From Welwitschia mirabilis (Eukaryota; Gnetophyta; Gnetopsida; Welwitschiales), in NCBI GenBank assembly GCA_051453625.1, contig JBOZIK010000001.1, forward strand, positions 79,766,849 through 79,830,848: a stretch of DNA of 64,000 nucleotides, written 5' to 3'. The notes beneath the pieces were generated by a model. That model worked only from the letters and a program-made list of their open reading frames with translations. It searched no databases and was not told where the DNA came from. The position numbers and the translations under genes were made by a program. Positions within the stretch are counted from its first letter, which is position 1, and each line of letters starts with the position of its first letter. Shown here piece after piece: positions 1 through 10,493 of this stretch.

Positions 1-321
1 TTAATCAATACTTTTATTAATGAAATTGAAGTACATCCACTTATGATAATAACTCCTTAATGAAAGATTCTCTTCCTAATACCAAGGTGGTCCTTCTCAC
101 AAGTAGGATGGATCTCCTTACCTCTAAAAATCTCCAAATGTTATAAGAATGTCAATACAAAAGATGATTTTGAATAGGATTTAAAGGGATCTATTTATAG
201 GTTGGGATAGGTTGCTAAAGGGTGTGAAACAAATAGGTATAAGTTAAATGCAACCTTTTATAACAATTTAATTAACTTTACACATTATTTTTAGTGTCAT
301 CCCTAGTGTCGTTCCCAAAAA
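1..321 (-). repeat. Partial gypsy LTR, minus orientation
   Basis: This segment aligns base by base, with few differences, to about 9832-10150, so it is a second copy of that LTR in the same (minus) orientation. Read on the minus strand it has the order of the other gypsy LTRs here: a TATA box, then a G-rich stretch ending in a CTTGGTATTAGG-like motif, then a run toward AATATAAA-type sequence. The window start removes one end and a 100-N gap the other. With the copy at 9471-10493 it could be the 3' LTR of one minus-strand element, but the sequence between them holds plus-strand pieces, so that pairing is inference. Confidence 0.75.
192..199 (-). promoter_or_regulatory. LTR TATA box (minus strand)
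   Basis: TATAAATA on the minus strand inside the LTR copy, at the place where the other LTR copies carry the same octamer. In the sister copy at 9471-10493 the site has decayed to CTTATAAGTAG. It is a fossil retrotransposon promoter, not a gene promoter. Confidence 0.5.
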
Positions 322-421
322 NNNNNNNNNNNNNNNNNNNNNNNNNNNNNNNNNNNNNNNNNNNNNNNNNNNNNNNNNNNNNNNNNNNNNNNNNNNNNNN
401 NNNNNNNNNNNNNNNNNNNNN
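322..421. other. Assembly gap, 100 N
   Basis: A run of exactly 100 N, a common default for a gap of unknown length. Unlike four other gaps in this window, its two flanks do not repeat each other: a minus-strand LTR lies to the left and plus-strand gypsy internal sequence to the right. Confidence 0.95.
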
Positions 422-2196
422 GTAGAGTTTTCTAGCTTTTTTAATAAATTTTTGGATTTTCTAATAATTTTCTATTTATCTGTCTATGTTGTCCTCTCTG
501 TCATCTGGATAATGAGTAGGATGAAAGTCAATAAAATGTTCATTTTTGTTTTCTATTATTTTAAGAAAATACATTTTTATGGCTCTGTTCAGATTTCTGA
601 CTTGATTGCTTGAAAATTTTAGGAAGTACATGGAAAAAAGTTGGAATTTCATGAGTAAACTATTTGAATTTTCTCTTAGCTTTTTCTTTTGAAAGATTAT
701 TAAGGCATTACTTAATTATTTTTCAAACTTGACTTATGTATTTATTTCCATGACTAGTCTTTTGACTTAGTAATGTTACTAGTAAGATTAGATTCATTCA
801 ATCTTAGAACATTCACAAGTTTATGAACTTCAGTTTGAAGGAAGATGTCTTATTTTTGATGTTTACCTCAATGGTGAAAAGGTCTTAGATTTTTTAAGAG
901 TGTTCTTTCCTATTTTACTCTTTTAACTTTTAACTTTGTCTTTTGGAGTATTTCGTCATGTGAAATGTTGTTTTGTTTTATTACAAAAAAAAAAGAGTGG
1001 AATAAAGACCACAATATCTTCTATTTGTGCTATCTCAAAAACGTGATCACCATGATGTCCTATTATAAGTACACTAAGAAAAATATTTCTGAGAGGAGTC
1101 TCGGGAAGTGTAATATGATAGCAGTGAAAACTCCATTAGAAGGTTAGTTGGCCATGCTTCGTGGGTCCTTACTTCTCTAATTGTGGTTGTACTCCTCTCA
1201 TCATGGATAATAAAGTTGTATTTAAACTTTAAGGCTATGGGATTAGTGGTGTTCCTGGTATCATCAGAGGCATTACTTGTTTTTTAGACTTTTAGTCTTT
1301 CCACATGATTATTTTATTTCTTAAGATTTGGATGTTTGTCTTAAGATGATGGTAGGAGAGTTTATTTTTGAGTAATTATTTGGTCTAATCATTCATTATT
1401 TAAATCATATTACTCTAGAATCATCATAAGCACTACCTTACTGAATGAAGATTTTATACATTAAGGCATGCATTTTTCACATCAAGTGAAGTTATGATTA
1501 CTTTCATAGGATTCTACTAGATTAAAATGTTAGATTGGTGAGCTATCTTTTATTTATATTCTCTTATGTTTATCCTTTTGGTTTTCTTTTATGGTTTCAT
1601 TAGTTATTTTAAAGTTATTACTATATTTTCTTAGCTTGTTTTACTTGATTAAGTTTTTTATAAAAGATGATATGTTACTTAGCTCCATATTTTCTCAATA
1701 TATTTGTGTATTATTTAGACTTTTGGTGTTTTAAAGTGCAGCTCATAATCTTTTTGTGACGAAATATTTTTACTTTATTTGTTAGAATATTTTCTATCTT
1801 TATATTTTTCAAATTTGACATTACTTAGCTTTGCAGTTTATTTTGAAAATTGTCTTTATTCTCATCATCTTTTACCTATCTTCTTACTCCCATCTATTTT
1901 CTTTACTTTATTTTCTAATATAAGATGTATTTCCTTTTCTTTAGGGGGGTAAAGACTCATTTTTATAACTCATTCTTATTTTTCAAAAATTTTGAAGTTA
2001 ATTCAAAGCTTTTATGACATAAAATTTTCAAAATTTTTATATACATTATACATTACTTATTATTTATCTATGTGATATGTTTTTATAAGCCAATTTTAAG
2101 ATTTCTAGATTTATCTTTTGAAAAATAAATTATCTCACAGTTATGGTTTTATGCTTGGTTTTTATTAGAGGCTGACAAAGGCTAAGTGAGGGGCTA
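422..2196 (+). mobile_element. Gypsy element 3' internal region, degenerate
   Basis: Non-coding 3' internal part of an Athila/Tat-like element. From about 690 it matches, in order, the stretch after integrase in the complete element (about 41100-43500): a T-rich part, an A run (986-997), a conserved block (1031-1206) and a long T-rich stretch. It ends in a purine-rich tract (2184-2193) directly before the LTR at 2197. Bases 422-600 instead resemble the 5' leader of the complete element (34085-34180), including a GTCCTC...GTCATC motif. The whole of gag-pol may thus have been deleted between leader and 3' region. Short open frames here, such as 965-1147, lie across the conserved non-coding block and are not genes. 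Confidence 0.7.
1031..1206 (+). other. Conserved post-pol block, copy 1
   Basis: About 175 bases kept in three elements of the window (also 7034-7190 and 41448-41623). The shared core runs from GATGTCCTATT through GAGAGGAGTCTCGGG, GTAATATGATAGC, CTCCATTAG and GTTAGTTGG to CTCCTCTCATCATGG. In all three copies an A-rich tract precedes it by some tens of bases. No reading frame is shared by the copies, so it is more likely an untranslated signal or RNA structure than protein. Confidence 0.6.
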
Positions 2197-3328
2197 TGTT
2201 GCACTATTAATTTACAGTTATTTGATGGGGTTTTATGAGCTATTTTGTAGGACTTTTATATCTGTTTAGGTGCAATTCTAAGGATTTTGGAGATATAAGA
2301 GGAAATCTTGGACAAGTGCAATTCTTATCCAAATTTGATGTATTGAAGGCACTTTTTAATGAATAGAGCTTTGAAGAAGAATTCCTAACAAAAAGTCAGT
2401 GCCTATGTCTGGGAGCGCAGGAGTACAGACTCATAAAGACCCAGATTTCGCAGGCATCACTAATACTAAGTTCTCTTTAAAGAAATAATCAAAGAAGTCC
2501 GTCGTCCCCTCCATCTTTCACATGACATGTAGGACAAGAACTACTGATGTAACCTATTGATTCATCCTTTTGAAAATATTTTATAATGTACTATCATCCC
2601 CTATGTCGTCTGGATGATAGCCCAGATGACACTGACATGTAACTAATTCTGATAAATTCCCTTAAATGTTTTTTTTGTTTCAGAGTTATTCATGAGTGTA
2701 ATTAACTATACCTACTATCTATTCTTTTCTACTATATTTTCCTATAAATAAATTTCCCTTCGACTCTCCTTATTATCTTCAATGCATTAGACATTCTCTT
2801 GACAAGAGAGTGAAGGGCAGGAGATCTATCTTAAGTGTTGTAGAAAGACATGCACTTGGTAGAAGGCTATGTATCTTCCATTGAGACTCGGTTGTTTTGT
2901 AACTAGAATACTTGTTACTCTTTTTTAATATAAATCTTGGTTTTCTTTTCATTTTTGCATCTTAGGTTTTCTAATGATCCTTATAGTTTATGTTGCCCCT
3001 AATTTGGTGATAATTTCTTAGGTGATATAGATAATCAAGGGCAGTCTTTATTAAGGCTAAAAATAAGTAGGATTAGGATCATTTTTGCATTGCATGTTAT
3101 TTTCAATTGCATCTTGCATCTTGCATTATATTTTATTTCTTGTATTATTATTTATTTTCTAGTTTCTATTATTTTGCAAATCAACCTGAGTCTCATACTC
3201 ATAGACTTCAACAAGAATACGACATTTCGGGTTAACTTAAATTATACTAGTGTGATGTATTATGCAAAATATCTATTTCAATTATTAATGACAGGATCTC
3301 TTCAAACATAAAAGCTTGCACAAATACA
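2197..3328 (+). repeat. Gypsy LTR, plus orientation (1.13 kb)
   Basis: Starts with TGTTGCAC right after the purine tract AAGTGAGGGG and ends in CACAAATACA. The start matches the LTRs at 5723 and 43503 and the minus-strand LTR at 10493. It has a TATA box at 2743-2750 and the downstream landmark AGGCTATGTATCTTCCATT shared with other LTRs. The 3' quarter is the T-rich sequence usual for the family. Both an element end (left) and gag-protease remains (right) touch it, so it may be the middle LTR of a tandem pair or a chimera of two copies. Confidence 0.75.
2743..2750 (+). promoter_or_regulatory. LTR TATA box
   Basis: TATAAATA followed by a pyrimidine-rich stretch, 546 bases into the LTR. The same octamer in the same context occurs in the LTRs at 32321 and 63458, which supports it as the element's own transcription start region. 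Confidence 0.55.
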
Positions 3329-3337
3329 TACCACAAC

Positions 3338-3830
3338 AAGGATGTTGAAATCTTAGAATAATCATACTTTTTCTTTTCCTTTAAGTGATAATCTTAATAA
3401 AGAAAATTCTTCTCAAAATAAAGCTAAGAAACCTATTATCCCTTGGCTTAAGAGATTAAATATCAATCTTATCTTTGATGATCATTTTAAAGCCTTAATG
3501 CAAAATGTGAACATGAATTTACCATTTTAGAAACTCTTGCAAGAAAATCTTAAATATTCTAAGTTATGAAAAGACCTAATTAAGAGGAAACAAAAACAAA
3601 GCATACCTAGTAAAGTCTTCCTAGCCTAATCTATAACAAAATTAGATTTGCAAGAATGTAAAAAATTTTGAGGATTCAAGGATAGCAATAGTTAGTTTTA
3701 TATTAGAAGAAATAAAAGAATAAATAAAGCCTTAGTCAATGTAAGAACAATTGCTAACATTATTCATTTATACATTTGTCAATGACTTTGTTTAGAAAGT
3801 ATAATTGAAAGGTGAAGGACATATTTTTAC
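3338..3830 (+). pseudogene. Gypsy gag C-terminus and protease start, broken
   Basis: In broken frames this reads PWLKRLNIN, FDDHFKALM, MNLPF, KLLQEN and SKVFLA, then KALVNV followed by ANIIHLYIC. These match the same stretch of the complete element (about 35930-36260), which carries PWLDRLNTN, KDLMQEVNIN, FLKLL and the protease site INIGAS with NIIPLYICKRLG. The position of the protease catalytic Asp is Asn here as well. There are several in-frame stops. It follows the LTR with no recognisable primer site, so the leader and most of gag are missing. Confidence 0.75.
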
Positions 3831-5690
3831 AATTTTTACACCAATTTATATAGTCATTTTGAGCTTTTATGTGACACATTTTAGCTATTTCTACTTGATC
3901 TCACATGATGTATTTTATGTTTATGACTGATTAGGCCATGCACACATAGATCAAGATAGGACAAGACAAAGGCTGAGGTAGTAAAGTAGAAGATAGATCC
4001 ATTGGTACCCTTAGAGATTAAGTGGGTAGAGTTAGTCCATCCTCCACCTCACCAGGTTTAGTCTCTCTTGATTCATATATCTTCTATTTAAGTAGAGAGA
4101 CATTTTGAGAACTTCATGGGTTGATTAGAATTAGATATTAATTAGAGACTAATAAATATATAGCTTTAATGAATTACAAATGCATATGATACATATTACA
4201 TCTCAGAGACCAGAGAGTTTTATGATACTATATACATAAAGAGGTATTTTCGATTTTCATGAATGACTTTTTGATATGATCATAGCTATCATTTTTAGCT
4301 ATGATATATTAATTCTCCTAAATCACATTATTACTATTACTAATATAGATAACAATAGGAGTATACATATTCATTCAACTAATAGTACAGATGAGTTTCA
4401 TGCTTATAGTGTAACATTTAACATACCAGCTGACCTTACTACTGATAGGTGGGAAGTTCTAGTAACATAGTTATTATCTACCTATCAGATTCTTCACAGA
4501 GGTTTAATTCATAACATTAATTATTCATTCTACAATAGTTATGGTATGGTTGTACACCTCTAGATTCTATTATTATTTAGGCATGGAAAGCATATGGATC
4601 TACCAACATTTGTTTGGAGGAGAATCAGGAGTATGATTAAGGTATGATAGTTATACATTATGGGATATCCTTACCTTCTCTTACACATGCTGAGATATTT
4701 TAGTATACCTAATCCTATGGATGAGTAGATACCTACACATATTTAGACTTTAGCTCTTTACCTATAAGACATGGGCATTTAGATACTAGGAGAGGTAGGA
4801 AGACATCAAGTACAGAGATCTATAATCATCATTACTATTGAGTAGATTCAAGATCTCTTGGTATAGAAAATATATATCATTATAGAGATAGTATACTGAG
4901 AAATCATCACACTTGAATAGAGGATCTCAACAATTAAGAGGAGAGTATAGTACATAGAGGAGAGGTTGGTTAATGTGCATCAATGCATATTGTGTATTAA
5001 GAACAATGTGATAATAGACCTTCTAGAGGTAGGTAGAGTATAAGAAGACAAGATAACATTTCTATTACAACATCACTTAATCATCATTTTTCTATAGATA
5101 TTTAGCATCCTCCTTCTTCTCCACCTACATCTAAGGTTACTGTGCATTAGAAACTCATTCTGTCATGATGATGGGAGTGATTTACTATACTATATTATGT
5201 ATCTTTTATCCTATGAATTATATAAAAACCCATGATGTTGATATAGACATATAATTTACTGAGTATAATCATGATGTATTTTTTATTGCTATGACATTAT
5301 GCACATATTTTACATATCATTTTTGGCATTTCATGATGGGGATTTGTCTTACATTATATACAATTATTTTTTAAAATATACTATACATTTAAATTAGGAG
5401 CTATTAAGACTGTTGCATTTTAATGTTTCTCTTCTTAAAAAGCTTTTTGTAGGCTTTTTTTTTTTTCAAGAATAATCTGTGAGCCAATCATCCCCTTCAT
5501 CATACAAATAACCAATAAGAAAATAGTATCACCACTTACACTACACAAGTAAAAGTTTAGTTATCTATTTTTGACATTATTATCCTACATTTTAAGATTT
5601 ATAATATTATTTTTGATTTTATTTCATAATTACCTATTTAATTTATCTTTAGCCAATTTGGATCATAATTATAATTGTTATCTTAGTTTT
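3831..5690. other. Unassigned AT-rich stretch
   Basis: No reading frame I can assign. An open frame at 4276-4470 (64 codons) contains FHAYSVTFNIPADL but I do not recognise it, and the flanking frames are closed. Bases 4740-5060 are purine-rich, with repeated AGAGG and TAGAGA. From about 5400 there is a T run and a segment leading into the purine tract at 5711, so the right end is probably the 3' internal end of the element whose LTR starts at 5723. Confidence 0.4.
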
Positions 5691-5722
5691 GTCAGGGACT
5701 GATAAGACTAGGTGAGGGACTA

Positions 5723-6963
5723 TGTTGCGCTGTCAAATTATATGTATTTGATATGATACTTTAAGTAGTTTTATAGAATATTAAATAGGTTTATGCTACG
5801 TTTTGATGATAATAGAGAGCTAAGGCAAAGATTATGAAAACATGTAATCTTCATTACATTCATAGCATTTAAATCAAATTATAATACTTCTTATCTAAAG
5901 TAGAAATCTTCTAATCAAAGAAGCTAATCTGACACAAGAAACATCTTATGAAGTCTATCATTTACCTCATTGTCTAGATGATTATAAGGAGGAGAGAATT
6001 ACTTATGCTGATGAGGATGCTTATTGGACTAAGTTGGTAGTTTATGTGGATCTTATATGATGTAACATTATCTCTTGTGATGTTTAGATGACCAATAAGA
6101 TAACACCTAAAAAGAACTCTTTATTAAACTTCACTAAACCTTTACCATATGTCTTACATCTTTTTGCATGTCTATTAGGATTTCACTACTCTATTAGTAT
6201 TTTCCCTTTTTAGAGTATATTATTATAATAAATACTTTTAGTACCCTAAAATCTAGCTTTATCTTCTTTAAAATTAAAAATTATTATGAGAGAAATTAAA
6301 AAGTAGGAGGTTCATCCCTTGTTATTATAAAGACATATCTTTCTTAGTATTAGGCTATGTATCTTTCATTTGGGTAATACTACGTTATAACATAAGGTAT
6401 TAGTTGGACTTAATTAAAACTATATTTTGATTTTTATATCATTTGTTATGTGTATCTTCCTTATGGTTTATGTTACTTTTCATTCCATGAAATCTTCATT
6501 AGTGATATAGATCATGATAAAAACATTTTATTAAAGTTGACATAATTAGTTTGGATGCATTGCATTTTATTTCATAGATTAACATTGCATTGGTTTCATA
6601 TTTTATTTAACTCACCTAATAGTTTAGATTGGTCTTAGTTTGGTGATAAATTTCCTTGATTGAACTAGGTGATACAGGATTGATCTTTATAACAAGTTGA
6701 TTAGGTAATGAAATAGATGTTGCATTTAGAATAGAACTTGCATATCATTTGCATAGTGTATTTATTTGCATTGTTATTTTATTTACTTAAAGATTACATA
6801 AGTATTTCATTTTCTAAATTAATTCTCTTTTTTTTAACCTATGCCTTCAACAAAATTATAATATTTGGATCACTTTCATCTATATTAGTGTTTTGTATTT
6901 TATATATATATATACTGGTGTTTTTAATGATTTGTTTGAGGATGTAACATTTGCACAAATATG
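5723..6963 (+). repeat. Gypsy LTR, plus orientation (1.24 kb)
   Basis: Begins TGTTGCGCTGTCAA after the purine tract GGTGAGGGAC and ends near TTGCACAAAT. The start matches 2197 and 43503. Bases 6130-6960 match the fragment at 18370-19185 in order (AGAGTATATT, AATAAATA, TTAGGCTATGTATC, TTGCATT, CTTTCATCTATATTAGTG). A TATA box is not clear, only AATAAATA near 6227. It is followed at 7034 by the post-pol block, not by a primer site, which is the wrong order for an intact element. Confidence 0.7.
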
Positions 6964-7033
6964 TCTTACAACATATGTGTATGTGTGTGTCTACATATCT
7001 ATACATATAAAATTGAATAAAAAAAGAAAAAAT

Positions 7034-7190
7034 TTCTACTTTAAGTAGACTAGGGTAAATATGTCTAAGAGGGGCCTTTGGTAGTATAATAAGATAGTTG
7101 TAAGGACTCCATCAGAGAATTAGTTGGCTATGATCTTATTTTATAATTCCTTCTTCCTATGATAGTGTTACACTCTTCTTATTACAAAAG
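7034..7190 (+). other. Conserved post-pol block, copy 2
   Basis: Second copy of the block at 1031-1206 and 41448-41623, more decayed: AAGAGGGGCCTTTGG, ATAAGATAGTTG, GGACTCCATCAGAG, TTAGTTGGC and ATGATAGTGTTACACTCTTC remain. An A-rich tract (7019-7032) precedes it, as in the other copies. Confidence 0.6.
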
Positions 7191-9099
7191 TTTTTATTAA
7201 AATAAAGGATTTTCAGATTAAAATTATAAAGAAGACAATCACTCTTTAGGCATAATCTAAGGCATGATTAGTCTTCAATATTTTCTTCAAATCAAATGAA
7301 TCTTAAAATAATGTAAATGTTACACAAGATACCATTGTTTTGTTTTAACATTTAGGATATCTAAATAAATGTATCTTTCTTCTATTTATTTATAATTAGT
7401 AAATTCTTATGAGAATAAAAGAGATTAACATTCAAATAGTTCTCATTTGGCATAATAAATATTACTACTAAAATAAAAGATAACCAATGGTTTTTAACAA
7501 AAGATTTTTATTTCATAACATAGCCAACAATAGTTCTTAAGTTTTATAATAAAAGGATTTTTAAATAGAAAGCACGTTTATTCTATAATTGCAAGTAAGT
7601 CTAGAAAAGTAATAAGTATAACTAAAAAAAAGTAACTAAAACTTAATCCCATAATACTTTATAGGAAATAATCCTTATACTTGTTCTTCTTGATAAACCT
7701 CCTTTAGGTAAAAGCTTTTACTTGAGGAAGCAAACTTACATGATATAGATAATGAATTAGAATTCAAATTTCTTTAGAATATACATTCCAAAAGTTCTGA
7801 TAGGATAAGTCATCCAATGGTTCCTACTTTTTTAAGTAATCCTCATCAAAATAGAGAGTAGAGAGACTTAAATCTAGATTTTTACCCTTAGTTTCTTATG
7901 CCCTTCACTTCAAATTTTTTATCTATCTTGCAAACTAGCATAGGAAAGAATCATACCTGTTTGTTATATCAATTATGATAGAACATAGTACAGTAGTCTA
8001 AATTCTCAAATATTTTATGCAAAAGTGATGAACTATGAAATCAAAGTAGGGTGGAATTTTGCCATGGCTAAAGTAGTTTCTTTCATTCTCTCAAAGTATT
8101 TTGTCTAAGGTAGTAAGAACTTTATAAATTAACTTGTAAATGGAAGTTAAAAATTATGAACATTTTGCATTAAAATTTAAGGATAAGTTTTAATACATTG
8201 ATGATTTTCATTTCTATTTATAAAGACCTTAAGCTAAATAAGTAGCACTTAGACTTCTTTACAGGAAAAGGAGTAGCAGGAGGTATTGACAAGTTTTTGT
8301 AGTGGATACCGTATTTAAGTTAAATATTAATAAAACTCAATTTAAATGATGAAATTTGTATTAATTTGAATTGATCAAGGCATTATAGTATATAAATGCA
8401 TAAAAAATAACTATAAAAAATCATTCAGAATTTTAGATTTGACTTAGTTTAAGGTGCACTTAATCTACTAATTTCTTAACCATTAAAATAAATTTGTTTG
8501 ACCTAGAAACTCTTAGATTAAATTTTATTTCTTCTAACTTAACTGAACATGCTAATTATAGAAATATTTTATCTCTTATTTGTAGCTAGCTTCACTAGCT
8601 CAAAAAACTCTTATTTCTTGAAGAACCTCTTAAAATCATTAGAAAAGACTAAGAATCTATTTTTTATAATGTGTGAAAAGGTACATGTTACCTATCAAAG
8701 ACCCCTTTAATAGATGACTAACCCCCTTTAATAGTGTTTTTAAAAATAGGTTATGCTCTCCTTTCTTTATTATTTCTTTTCTACCCTTAGTGGGAGATTA
8801 AAGACGCTCTTTGAATAACCTTAAAGACCTCCTTCAAGATCTACCTAGAGATGAGTGAAAAAAACCAAAGAAATAAGTTTATCCTTCCCTCTCTCTTGAT
8901 TTATTACTCATTTCTTGGATCTTCTTTGAAATTTATAAAGATCTTCTTTGAGGAACCGCTTAATTGTTATGATGCATAACTGATTTCTGATTGAATTTTC
9001 CTTCATAGAAAGGTGTTCCCCTTTAATTTTAAGAATGATAAATAAAATATTAAGGATGATTGAAGGCATAGCAAGATCTGTAAAAAACCTTAATAAGAA

Positions 9100-9310
9100 C
9101 TCCTTGAAGGACCTTTTTAAGCAACCTTCATTGCTTAGACATCCTCTTTGATCTTATTCTTTATTTGAGACCTCCTTCAAAAAAGTAGTTCTTATTCAAA
9201 GAATCCCTTTGAGCAAACATCATTACTCAAAGATCCCTTTGAGGAAGGGATTGTTATGTGAATAACTCCTTCAAGTAATTATCATTACTCAAAGGCCTCC
9301 TTCAAGCTAT
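9100..9310. repeat. Degenerate short repeated motif
   Basis: At least three spaced copies of CATTRCTYARAG followed by a pyrimidine-rich CCTCYTT or CCCTTTGAG segment, at roughly 9127, 9221 and 9281, with a related unit near 8810. Spacing is uneven (60-94 bases), so this is not a regular satellite. Confidence 0.4.
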
Positions 9311-9449
9311 GATCAAAAAAAATAAAAACACTCTTTTATAGAACGTTTTAACAAAGCTTCTTTCAACATATTTAAACATCCCTTTGACAAAGGATATAAT
9401 AAATCAGACTTTAACATGTGGATGTTATTAAAATATGTATTTATGATTC

Positions 9450-9470
9450 TAATTCCAATATTCCAAAGAT
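9450..9470 (-). promoter_or_regulatory. Possible decayed primer binding site
   Basis: Just after the LTR end on the minus strand the sequence reads TTTGGAATATTGGAATTAG. It keeps TTTGG and TTG at the spacing of the tRNA-Asp-type site of this family (TTTGGCGCCGTTGCC) but is otherwise changed. It is supported mainly by its position. Confidence 0.3.
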
Positions 9471-10493
9471 TGAATTTAAATTGCAATATTTTAAAAGCTA
9501 AATATCTAATTACACATAATACACATTTATATAGTGGGATCAATCCAATTTTCGTATACTTAGAGAAGACTATTGAAAGAGAACATGAAAATTTTCTTTC
9601 ATAAAGAGAAGAATAAATATTTTGGACTTTTGCATTTAAGGAAAAAAGATTAAACAATGCAAAGATGAAGATGTAATGCAATGTAATGTAATGAGTGCAT
9701 TTCTAATGCAATGAATTTAATTAAACTTCTAATCTATTGTCACCTAGATTGGTCCTTATAAATTTATGTCACTTAAATTACAATTAAGATAAGCTATAAA
9801 GAATAACAATAAAATATTTAAAAACATTTCAATTCAATCAATGCTTTTATTAATGAAATTGAAGTACATCCACTTATGACAACAACTCCTCAAATAAAGA
9901 TTCTCTGCCTAACACTAAGGTGATCCTTCTCACAAGTAGGATGCATCTCCTTACCTTCAACAATCTTCAAATGTCACAAGAATGTCAATGCAAAAAATGA
10001 TTTTGAATAGGGTCTAAAAGAATCTACTTATAAGTTTGGATATGTCGCTAAAGGGTGTGAAACGAAGAGGTATAAGTTAAATACACCTTTTCATAACAAT
10101 TTAATTAACTTTACAAATTATTTTAAGTGTCATCCCTCATGTCGTCCCCATGAAATAGAGGATTATACACCATCTGCCAACTAAGGCTTTACACATGTCA
10201 AAAAAGCTAAGCATTCTCCTAATCATCATCCCCACAATATAGAGGATGACCATACTTTCTTAACTATCATCTCCTCAATTTTCCCCATGATAGTGAGGAT
10301 GACCAATATATCTTCATTATTTTGCTTTAGTCATTCCTTATCCAAAAATGGCTTCTTATTTGGAATATTATTGTATATTTTAGCATGTATGGAAGCTTTG
10401 TAGAATTTTCATAAATCCCTGGAAAAACTTATAAATAGTACCTGAAAATGTACTCCATAAGTGTATTAAATAGGTCAAGTTGACATCTCAACA
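9471..10493 (-). repeat. Gypsy LTR, minus orientation (1.02 kb)
   Basis: On the minus strand it starts TGTTGAGATGTCAACTTGAC at 10493, matching the TGTTGCACTGTCAATTTACA start of the plus-strand LTRs, and ends near TTTAAATTCA at 9471. Inside are the GTC/GGGGACGAC palindromic motif (10100-10310), a decayed TATA, the CTTAGTGTTAGGC landmark and repeated TTGCATT words. Bases 9832-10150 are repeated at 1-321. The 122-codon open frame on the minus strand at 9313-9681 lies across the LTR end and is not a gene. Confidence 0.75.

Larger units (their letters stand above)
7191..9470. other. Non-coding stretch, probably gypsy leader (minus)
   Basis: No coding homology seen. The right part (about 8780-9470) lies just inside the minus-strand LTR at 9471-10493, so on the minus strand it would be that element's 5' leader. 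It carries a loosely repeated motif, ATTACTCAAAG plus CCCTTTGAGG or CCTCCTTCAAG, around 9127, 9221 and 9281. The left part (7191-8780) is AT-rich with nothing recognisable. Confidence 0.4.

Noticed and set aside
4276-4470. 64-codon frame with FHAYSVTFNIPADL
   Set aside because: Looks protein-like but I cannot place it in any family, and neither flank continues it.
9313-9681. 122-codon minus-strand open frame
   Set aside because: It spans the end of a gypsy LTR, which is non-coding in the other copies, and has no family likeness.
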